A program made the position numbers and the translations under genes. Of a stretch of DNA of 64,000 nt, positions 58,025-64,000 are shown one piece after another. The notes beneath the pieces are model-generated. The model had not been told where the DNA came from and made no database searches. It saw only the letters and a program-made list of their open reading frames with translations. Positions within the stretch are counted from its first letter, which is position 1; each line of letters opens with the position of its first letter. This DNA comes from an uncultured Alphaproteobacteria bacterium (GTDB taxonomy: Bacteria; Pseudomonadota; Alphaproteobacteria; Rs-D84). The stretch is taken from positions 187,825-251,824 of the forward strand of contig CALXLS010000001.1 in the NCBI GenBank assembly GCA_944389265.1, read 5' to 3'.

Positions 58025-60685
58025 TTATTTCTTTCTTGGGAATTTAACTGCTGCTTGTGCGGCCGCCAAACGTGCAATTGGCACACGGAACGGACTGCAT
58101 GATACAGAGTTAAATCCAACCTTGTGGAAGAATGTAATGGATTCTGGATCACCACCATGTTCACCACATACCCCCAAGTGAATATGTTCGCCCTTTGTCT
58201 TGCGCGCTTTTTCAACAGCATCTTTAATCAAGATACCAACACCTTCTTGATCAACAGATGCAAATGGGTCTGCAACATATACACCACGTGCACGGTATTC
58301 ATCCAAGATTTTACCAGTATCGTCACGTGACATACCCAATGTTGTCTGAGTCAAATCGTTTGTTCCAAATTCAAAGAATTCACAACTTTCTGCGATTTCA
58401 TCTGCCAACACCGCTGCACGTGGTAATTCAATCATTGAACCTACTGTATATTCAACGCTGTCACCCGTTTCAGCAAACAGAGAATGCGCTGTTGCATCAA
58501 TAACCGCTTTAACGATATCTACTTCTTTCTTAGAACCTACCAAAGGAACTTCGATTTCTGGGAATACGCGAACACCTGCATTCTTGCATTCCAGCGCAGC
58601 AGACAAGATTGCGCGAGTCTGCATTTCACAGATTTCTGGGTATGTAATTGCTAATCTGCAACCACGATGACCCAACATTGGATTCTGTTCATGCAATGCT
58701 TCTGCACGTGCTTTTACAAACTCAACAGACTTGCCAATATGTTCTGCCAATTCTTTGATATCTTCTTCTGTATGTGGCAAGAATTCATGAAGTGGCGGGT
58801 CAATCAAACGAATTGTGACTGGCAGACCATCCATAATCTTGAACAGTTCTACAAAGTCTGCTTTCTGGTATGGCAATAATTTTGCCAATGCAGCGCGTCT
58901 GCCTTCTACATCTTCTGCCAAAATCATCTCTCTCATATCTTGTATACGATTTGGGTCAAAGAACATGTGTTCTGTACGTGCCAAACCAATACCTTCTGCA
59001 CCAAAGTCACGTGCTTGTTTTGCGTCTTTTGGTGTTTCTGCATTTGCTTTAACAGTCAAATCTTTGATTTCATCAACCCATTTCATCAATGTACCAAAAT
59101 TACCTGTCAATTCTACAGATACAGTTGGAACCTGACCTTCGATAATCTGACCTTTTGCACCATCGATAGATACCCAATCACCTTCTTTGATTATCGCACC
59201 ACCTGTTGTTTTCATGGTCTTCGTTTCATAATCAATCTTGATATCAGGTGAACCAGATACGCAAGGCGTTCCCATACCACGCGCAACAACGGCTGCATGT
59301 GAAGTCATACCACCACGCGCTGTAATAACACCCTGTGCTGCATTCATACCTGCAATATCTTCTGGAGATGTTTCAACGCGGATAAGCATTACTTTTTTGC
59401 CTTCCTTTGCCCACTTTTCTGCATCTTCTGCATTAAATACAGCCTGACCAACCGCTGCCCCTGGGGATGCAGGCAAACCTGTCGCAATAACTTTCTTTTC
59501 TGCTTTTGGGTCTAACATAGGATGCAATAAATGATCTAATTGGTCTGCACCAACACGCAATATTGCTTCTTCTTTTGTCAGCAAACCTTCTTCTACCATT
59601 TCAACAGCCATGCGAACCGCCGCCGCCGCAGTACGTTTACCGTTACGGCACTGCAACATCCACAATTTACCATGTTCAATTGTGAATTCCATATCCTGCA
59701 TGTCTTTATAATGCTTTTCCAGTTTTTCACGAACATCACATAGTTCTTTATAAACATCTGGCATTGCTTCTTCCAAAGACAGGCGACCAGAATCATCTTT
59801 GCTCATAGGCTGTGGTGTACGAATACCAGCAACAACGTCTTCACCTTGTGCGTTAATCAAGTATTCACCGTAATATTTGTTTTCACCTGTTGCAGGGTCA
59901 CGGCTAAAGCATACACCTGTTGCAGAATCATCACCAGAATTACCGAATACCATCGCCTGAACGTTTACTGCAGTACCCCAATCACCTGGAATATTATTCA
60001 ATTTACGATATGTAATTGCTTTCTTGGACATCCAACTGCCAAATACCGCACCGATACCTAATTTCAACTGTTCCCAAGGATCTTGTGGGAATACTTTACC
60101 AATCTTAACACCGATTTCTTTGAACTTTTCTACCAATTCCTTCAAGTCATCAGCAGTTAATTCTGTATCTACTTTATAGCCTTTGTCTTCCTTCATACGT
60201 TCCAAGGTGTGTTCGAACAAGTCAATGTCTGCACCCAACACAACATCAGAGAACATCATAATAAAACGACGATAAGAATCATATGCAAAGCGTTCGTTAC
60301 CAGAATGTTTTGCTAATGCTTTAACTGTTTCATCATTCAAACCCAAGTTCAAAACTGTATCCATCATACCTGGCATGGAAACGCGCGCACCAGAACGAAC
60401 AGAAACCAATAATGGGTTTTCCATATCAGCAAACTTCTTGCCCATAATTTTTTCAATATGCGCAACACCTGCACGAACTTGGTCCATTAAATCTTCTGGA
60501 TAAGTCTGATTGTTATCATAATAATATGTACAAACTTCTGTAGTTACTGTAAAACCAGCAGGAACAGGTAAGCCAACTAAATTCATTTCGGCTAAGTTTG
60601 CACCTTTACCACCAAGCAGATTTCTCATATCTGCTTTACCTTCAGCGTTACCGTTGCCGAAAGTATATACCCATTTATTACTCAT
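58025..60685 (-). CDS. ppdK: Pyruvate, phosphate dikinase
   Basis: 886 residues, full length. Interconverts pyruvate, ATP and phosphate with PEP, AMP and pyrophosphate. N-terminal nucleotide domain (GGKGANLAEM; MMFSDVVLGAD), phosphohistidine domain (GGMTSHAAVVARGMG, the His carrier) and PEP domain (GIGLARTEHMF, GTNDLTQTTLG, CGEHGGDPESI with catalytic Cys). AAGGAG before the ATG. With pyk in the same genome it can work in glycolysis or gluconeogenesis. Confidence 0.97.
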   Translation of the reverse strand: MSNKWVYTFGNGNAEGKADMRNLLGGKGANLAEMNLVGLPVPAGFTVTTEVCTYYYDNNQTYPEDLMDQVRAGVAHIEKIMGKKFADMENPLLVSVRSGARVSMPGMMDTVLNLGLNDETVKALAKHSGNERFAYDSYRRFIMMFSDVVLGADIDLFEHTLERMKEDKGYKVDTELTADDLKELVEKFKEIGVKIGKVFPQDPWEQLKLGIGAVFGSWMSKKAITYRKLNNIPGDWGTAVNVQAMVFGNSGDDSATGVCFSRDPATGENKYYGEYLINAQGEDVVAGIRTPQPMSKDDSGRLSLEEAMPDVYKELCDVREKLEKHYKDMQDMEFTIEHGKLWMLQCRNGKRTAAAAVRMAVEMVEEGLLTKEEAILRVGADQLDHLLHPMLDPKAEKKVIATGLPASPGAAVGQAVFNAEDAEKWAKEGKKVMLIRVETSPEDIAGMNAAQGVITARGGMTSHAAVVARGMGTPCVSGSPDIKIDYETKTMKTTGGAIIKEGDWVSIDGAKGQIIEGQVPTVSVELTGNFGTLMKWVDEIKDLTVKANAETPKDAKQARDFGAEGIGLARTEHMFFDPNRIQDMREMILAEDVEGRRAALAKLLPYQKADFVELFKIMDGLPVTIRLIDPPLHEFLPHTEEDIKELAEHIGKSVEFVKARAEALHEQNPMLGHRGCRLAITYPEICEMQTRAILSAALECKNAGVRVFPEIEVPLVGSKKEVDIVKAVIDATAHSLFAETGDSVEYTVGSMIELPRAAVLADEIAESCEFFEFGTNDLTQTTLGMSRDDTGKILDEYRARGVYVADPFASVDQEGVGILIKDAVEKARKTKGEHIHLGVCGEHGGDPESITFFHKVGFNSVSCSPFRVPIARLAAAQAAVKFPRKK

Positions 60686-60777
60686 GGTTTCTCCTTTGAA
60701 TTAAAAATGCTTAGAAATTCTGAGAAAATTCGACGATAAATGCAAGCAAAAATCATGTTTTTACAGAAAATTTTAAC

Positions 60778-60805
60778 TTTACACCGACAAATAATAATTT
60801 ATACT
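60778..60805 (+). promoter_or_regulatory. tsaC promoter, leaderless geometry
   Basis: TTTACA (60778-60783), 16-bp spacer, TATACT (60800-60805); the ATG at 60815 follows after 9 bp. Confidence 0.6.
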
Positions 60806-60814
60806 TTCTTGGTT

Positions 60815-61384
60815 ATGATAGACTTAAAAAACCCCGATTTTATAAAAAAACTAAATGAACACTTATTAAATGGTGGCGTTATCGCTTTCCCAACAGATAC
60901 TGTCTGGGGGCTGGGCGCACTACCAAACCGCGCAGGGGCAGATGCTATTTTTGAACTTAAACACAGACCAAAAGAAAAACACTTGATAATAATGTCTGAC
61001 TGTCTTGAACATATAAAACAATATATGCAGGACTATCCAACAAAAGCATTCGAACTTGCGCAGAAATATTGGCCAGGCGCTTTGACTATTGGTGTTCCAG
61101 TTGCAGAAACGGATTCTATGTCTTTCGGTGGCGTACGCGTTCCAAACTACAAACCTTTCCAAGAACTATGTTCTGTAATTGATGGACACTGTCTAGCGAC
61201 AACTTCTGCAAACATATCAGGGCAACCGCCATTACAATCAGCAGAAGAAATACAAAAGCAATTTCCTGACATAATCGTAATTGATAATGCTTTTGATAAA
61301 ATGGGCGGCGCACCAAGTACTGTTGCTATTCTAACCAATAACGAAGTAAAAATCGTTCGTCAAGGCGCAGTTGAAATTAAATAG
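60815..61384 (+). CDS. tsaC: L-threonylcarbamoyladenylate synthase (Sua5/YrdC/TsaC)
   Basis: 189 residues from the ATG at 60815. First step of t6A tRNA modification: threonine, bicarbonate and ATP to threonylcarbamoyl-AMP. Family marks: FPTDTVWGLGALPNRAGADAIF, KHRPKEKHLIIM, YWPGALTI, GVRVPNYKPF and TTSANISGQPP. Only the short YrdC domain is present. It converges with mpg and overlaps it by 8 bp. Confidence 0.94.
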   Translation: MIDLKNPDFIKKLNEHLLNGGVIAFPTDTVWGLGALPNRAGADAIFELKHRPKEKHLIIMSDCLEHIKQYMQDYPTKAFELAQKYWPGALTIGVPVAETDSMSFGGVRVPNYKPFQELCSVIDGHCLATTSANISGQPPLQSAEEIQKQFPDIIVIDNAFDKMGGAPSTVAILTNNEVKIVRQGAVEIK

Positions 61385-61913
61385 ATTTACTTATAAAAGG
61401 GCTACCTTCTATAACAAATCGCCAAGGTAATTCTGCGTCTTTACCAGCATAATCAATACCTATTCTTTTTCCCGCAAGAATTTCAGGCACAGAATCACGC
61501 GGCTCTATCCATATTTTTTTACTATTACATAAATCTATCTTGTTATCAGAACGAGTAATTCCTAAAAAACGCGTAAGTTTACCAGGACCTTCACAACCTT
61601 TATGCTCTAACGCGCGAATTAAAACGGCTGCTGCGACACCTTCTTTACCCAAAACTATATTCAGCATATTATACATACCATAGCAAAGATAAACATAAGT
61701 ATATCCACCAGACAAAAACATAGCGTCGTTTCGCGCGGTACACTTACCGCAAAACGCATGACAGCCTTTTTCGTCTTCTGTATACAACTCTAGTTCACAA
61801 ATACGCGCACGAAACATTGAATTATCTTGCAACCTGCAACACAAATACGCACCAACAAGTTGTTTTGCTGCGTCCATCGGATTTTGTAAAAAGAAACTAC
61901 GCCTCAAAATCAT
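61377..61913 (-). CDS. mpg: 3-methyladenine DNA glycosylase (AAG/MPG type)
   Basis: 178 residues. Removes alkylated purines. Marks: ICELELYTEDEKGCHAFCGKCTARNDAMF with the catalytic Glu, YVYLCYGMYNMLNIV, AAVLIRALE and GPGKLTRFLGITR. Slightly short of the usual 190-200. Monocistronic on the minus strand, converging with tsaC. Confidence 0.92.
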   Translation of the reverse strand: MILRRSFFLQNPMDAAKQLVGAYLCCRLQDNSMFRARICELELYTEDEKGCHAFCGKCTARNDAMFLSGGYTYVYLCYGMYNMLNIVLGKEGVAAAVLIRALEHKGCEGPGKLTRFLGITRSDNKIDLCNSKKIWIEPRDSVPEILAGKRIGIDYAGKDAELPWRFVIEGSPFISKSI

Positions 61914-61950
61914 ACATAAAAGAATATACTACTAACAAATAAAGGCAATA

Positions 61951-61977
61951 AAAAAACCGCCACAATGGCGGATTTTT
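61951..61977 (-). terminator. Terminator of the alpha/beta hydrolase gene
   Basis: CCGCC-ACAAT-GGCGG with a T-run on the minus strand, overlapping the stop at 61976. Confidence 0.75.
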
Positions 61978-62563
61978 ATTGTTTCTTGTCTATAAAACTT
62001 TTACACAATTCCCACAGTTCTGGAAATTGTCGCATATCACCGCTAAAATGACTTCTATCATTAAACTTGTGAACATGCATAGTTGGATATATTTCTTGAA
62101 GTTTATCACAACCCTTTAAAATTAAATCCCCATAGTGGTCATCTGTGGAATAAAATAAATCGATTGTTTTTACCCGCTCTGGTAATTTTGCATCTGGTTC
62201 AAATTCATTAAAGTATTGTGTAAATTGATGTAAAACATCTATCCAAGGTGCGACTAAAACAAGATGTCCTATTTTTACATCTGGATTTTCTGATAAAAAT
62301 TTTACCAGCAACCCACCACCGCAAGAATGCCCAATTAAAATTGTATCTTCATTAATTTCCTGTCGTTTTAAAATATCTGCATCTGCTGCATAACTTCTCG
62401 CTGGCACCCAAGAATTTGTAAATGACGGAACCTGCGTAGGTACACCCGCAACAATCAATTTCTGCTGCAACCAAGGGAACCAATAAGAAGCACAAAATGG
62501 AATCTCCATTTTATCAAAATCTTCTTTGTATTTAATACCATGACATATTATCGCATTAGCCAT
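61976..62563 (-). CDS. RBBP9/YdeN-type alpha/beta hydrolase
   Basis: 195 residues. Nucleophile Ser in ILIGHSCGGGLLV, Asp in LFYSTDDHYG and His in FNDRSHFS, the complete triad of small serine hydrolases of the DUF1234/RBBP9 group. No signal peptide. Substrate unknown. Follows the 138-residue gene by 12 bp and shares its operon. Confidence 0.85.
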   Translation of the reverse strand: MANAIICHGIKYKEDFDKMEIPFCASYWFPWLQQKLIVAGVPTQVPSFTNSWVPARSYAADADILKRQEINEDTILIGHSCGGGLLVKFLSENPDVKIGHLVLVAPWIDVLHQFTQYFNEFEPDAKLPERVKTIDLFYSTDDHYGDLILKGCDKLQEIYPTMHVHKFNDRSHFSGDMRQFPELWELCKSFIDKKQ

Positions 62564-62575
62564 ATCAGTTTTCCT

Positions 62576-62992
62576 TTATCTTAGTTTCGTTTTTTGTTGT
62601 AGTACATGCTCTTTTGCAATTTCTAATTCTTCTTCTGTACCGAAAATCAAGGGACAAATACCAGTTTGATAGTTTTTTAATCTTTCTTGCAGAAGATGTT
62701 GCGCTTTTTCTTTACGCGCAGGATAAGTCAAAACCATGTAGTTTTTGCCACCTTGGTTTACAGTATCCAACATAACAAGTCTGTCTTTATGGTCTTTTTC
62801 AATTATAAGATTTGTTGCAACTGCTTCCCAATCACTGCTGGCTTCTTTAACAATAACATCAAAATTATTACCTATAACTGCTTTATGCCAACCGCTTGTA
62901 GTCATACCAATTGTCTGAGACAAATTATTATATATGGAATTAACGTTCTTAATTCCTTGTTGAAATTTTTCTGAAACTTTATTTTTTATCAT
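62576..62992 (-). CDS. Hypothetical protein
   Basis: 138 residues from the ATG at 62992, which has AAGGAAGGA upstream; the open frame continues to 63073 but without a start signal. Mixed helix and strand: EKFQQGIKNVNSIYNNLSQ, WHKAVIGNNFDVIVKEASSDWE, LQERLKNYQTGICPLIF and a helical tail. No signal peptide or membrane part. Not recognised. Confidence 0.6.
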   Translation of the reverse strand: MIKNKVSEKFQQGIKNVNSIYNNLSQTIGMTTSGWHKAVIGNNFDVIVKEASSDWEAVATNLIIEKDHKDRLVMLDTVNQGGKNYMVLTYPARKEKAQHLLQERLKNYQTGICPLIFGTEEELEIAKEHVLQQKTKLR

Positions 62993-63017
62993 CTTTCCTT
63001 CCTTAATCGCAATTATA

Positions 63018-63329
63018 TCACTTTGTCCTATATAAACATGCTTCGCGGAATAATCGCCAATAATCTTCACCACCTAACTTTTTAGGGCAATGTTTTGCTT
63101 TACACATACAGACATTCTTCGGATTAAAAGAGCATTTACGTGGAGCTATCTTTTCATTTAAACTATCTATACACTCTTTATACCTGTCTACTGCAGAATC
63201 AAAATCTTTATCTTCCCAACACTTGGCTGGCCCATTTCTTATAAACACACCAAAAGAGCCATTTTCATTTCTAACTAAAATAGTCTCTCCTTTATAATTC
63301 TTATAAGAACTTATAATATCTATTGCCAT
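63018..63329 (-). CDS. Small Cys-rich protein, paralogue 1
   Basis: 103 residues. N-terminal strand part SYKNYKGETILVRNENGSFGVF, then DFDSAVDRYKECIDSLNE, and a Cys cluster ending CKAKHCPKKLGGEDYWRLFREACLYRT. The last 20 residues and YKECIxxLN are shared with the next gene upstream. AAGGAG-like site before the ATG. No signal peptide; zinc binding likely. Not recognised. Confidence 0.65.
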   Translation of the reverse strand: MAIDIISSYKNYKGETILVRNENGSFGVFIRNGPAKCWEDKDFDSAVDRYKECIDSLNEKIAPRKCSFNPKNVCMCKAKHCPKKLGGEDYWRLFREACLYRTK

Positions 63330-63344
63330 AAAAAACTCCTTAAA

Positions 63345-63695
63345 TTATCTTGTTCTGAATAAACAAACATTACGAAAGATTTGCCAATAATCTGCACCGC
63401 CTAACTTTTTAGGACAATTCTTAGCAGTGCACCTACGACGACGATTTGGGTTAGAAACACACATACATGCAGGATTACGCCCATTTAATAATTCTATACA
63501 TTCTTTGTATTTATCAATGGCTATTTCATAATTTTCTGTTGAAAATGCTTTACACCGAAAGTGACCTGGGCAAATACGCTTTTCCATTAAGACAGAAAAA
63601 CCATTTGTTTCTTTCAATAAATAAACATTACCCATTTTATTTTCATAAGAAACAATTTTTTCAACATAAAAACACCTTCTTAGAAAATTCAGCAT
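63345..63695 (-). CDS. Small Cys-rich protein, paralogue 2, possible start frameshift
   Basis: 116 residues from the in-frame ATG at 63695, which has little ribosome site. IAIDKYKECIELLNGR and CTAKNCPKKLGGADYWQIF are shared with paralogue 1. A better start is the ATG at 63667 with AAGAAGG upstream, but it is out of frame by one base in the A6 run (63656-63661); A7 would give MLKKIVSYENK, which aligns with the first residues of paralogue 1. So the N-terminus here is not resolved. Confidence 0.55.
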   Translation of the reverse strand: MLNFLRRCFYVEKIVSYENKMGNVYLLKETNGFSVLMEKRICPGHFRCKAFSTENYEIAIDKYKECIELLNGRNPACMCVSNPNRRRRCTAKNCPKKLGGADYWQIFRNVCLFRTR

Positions 63696-63720
63696 AGCAC
63701 CAGAGATAAAAAGAGCAAGA

Positions 63721-63745
63721 AAAAACCGCCACAAGGGCGGTTAAA
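63721..63745 (-). terminator. Terminator of the rRNA operon
   Basis: On the minus strand AACCGCC-CTTGT-GGCGGTT then T-run, about 30 bp past 5S rRNA. Confidence 0.8.
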
Positions 63746-63774
63746 ATTCGGTTTCCATGTCGGACTGGATTTAA

Positions 63775-63890
63775 TTCTGGCGACGACCTACTCTTCCGTG
63801 GCTGAAGCCAAAGTACCATCGGCGATACGGAGTTTCCCTGTCTGGTTCGGAATGGAACAGAGGGTGACTTCCGCTCAATAATCACCAGAA
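63775..63890 (-). rRNA. 5S ribosomal RNA
   Basis: 116 nt. On the minus strand it reads TTCTGGTGATTATTGAGCGG at the 5' end and GTAGGTCGTCGCCAGAA at the 3' end, with the conserved CCATTCCGAACC and GCCGATGGTACT blocks between. TTCTGG at the two ends forms helix I. It is the end of a minus-strand rRNA operon whose larger genes are outside the window. Confidence 0.95.
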
Positions 63891-64000
63891 TTAAATCCAG
63901 CGAACAATCGTAAATTCATTTAAAATCAACATGCTTTGAACTTACTCTTCAAGCATACGTCTGACTTATCAAAAAGTCAAACAAAAAGATAAAAAGTCAA
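63891..64000 (-). other. Spacer upstream of 5S rRNA
   Basis: No gene; the 16-bp complementary flank CCAGAATTAAATCCAG (63885-63900) belongs to the 5S precursor stem, and an inverted GCATG-N-GCAT repeat lies further upstream. Probably the 23S-5S internal spacer. Confidence 0.6.

Noticed and set aside
1..64000. CRISPR array, prophage module or insertion sequence
   Set aside because: No regularly spaced repeats, no phage structural or integrase genes and no transposase found; the C4-like RNA and tRNA repeats are the only phage-like traces.

Overview
The window looks like chromosome of an AT-rich, probably host-associated and uncultured alphaproteobacterium. The evidence is a GapR/DUF2312 nucleoid protein, several VirB6-type genes with a Rickettsiales-like CxxC motif, an alphaproteobacterial gene repertoire (RmuC, ComEC, ComF, PPDK, FatA-like thioesterase), standard use of TGA as stop, and tRNA genes with an encoded CCA. 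Apart from the accessory islands most of it is housekeeping, tightly packed, largely on the minus strand, with short terminators and very short 5' leaders.

Layout. 1-5.5 kb: minus-strand kef-like antiporter (cut by the window edge), rsmA, recR, a DacF-type carboxypeptidase with SPOR domain, and pyk. 5.6-13.4 kb: gapR and an RNHCP zinc protein (plus), pyrG, comEC, the operon def-fmt-two small Cys proteins-truA, and rmuC. 13.4-20.4 kb: a HAD phosphatase, a secreted Cys-rich protein behind a C4-like antisense RNA leader, and a MarR-controlled tripartite efflux operon (marR-tolC-short MFP-RND). 20.4-23.6 kb: an accessory patch between tRNA-Gln and tRNA-Glu with repeated tRNA tails, inverted repeats, a NERD nuclease-domain gene and a predicted ADP-ribosyltransferase/HD fusion. 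23.6-31.2 kb: merR, gyrA, rpmH, an acyl-ACP thioesterase, valS and small proteins. 31.2-39.7 kb: comF, an exported OmpA-like protein, and envelope genes (PBP1A, MliC-like lipoprotein, mraY, ftsW, murG; murD is not here). 39.7-48.1 kb: a SuhB-like pseudoenzyme, rpmE and a cluster of five VirB6/TrbL-like membrane proteins, four in tandem and one divergent. 48.1-57.3 kb: uvrD, a DnaQ-type exonuclease, rplU-rpmA and three large exported Cys-rich proteins. 57.4-64 kb: a PagL-like lipid A deacylase, ppdK, tsaC, mpg, an alpha/beta hydrolase, tandem Cys-rich paralogues and the 5S rRNA end of an rRNA operon.

The most unusual material is (i) the leader at 14.15-14.37 kb, whose CTCCAACC segments are complementary to the ribosome binding site of the next gene; (ii) a multi-copy VirB6 locus with a 12-bp palindrome carrying both divergent -10 boxes; (iii) the tRNA-flanked ART-HD/NERD patch; (iv) hairpins at the 5' end of pyrG and mraY mRNAs that put the Shine-Dalgarno in the loop and the AUG in the stem; (v) a set of genes whose -10 box lies 7-9 nt from the ATG, so probably leaderless; and (vi) a pair of large exported proteins with a shared CMDxxC module and Arg-dotted Ser/Thr repeats.

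All calls come from reading the sequence; no database search was possible. Family names are by motif recognition, and regulatory calls are structural inference.
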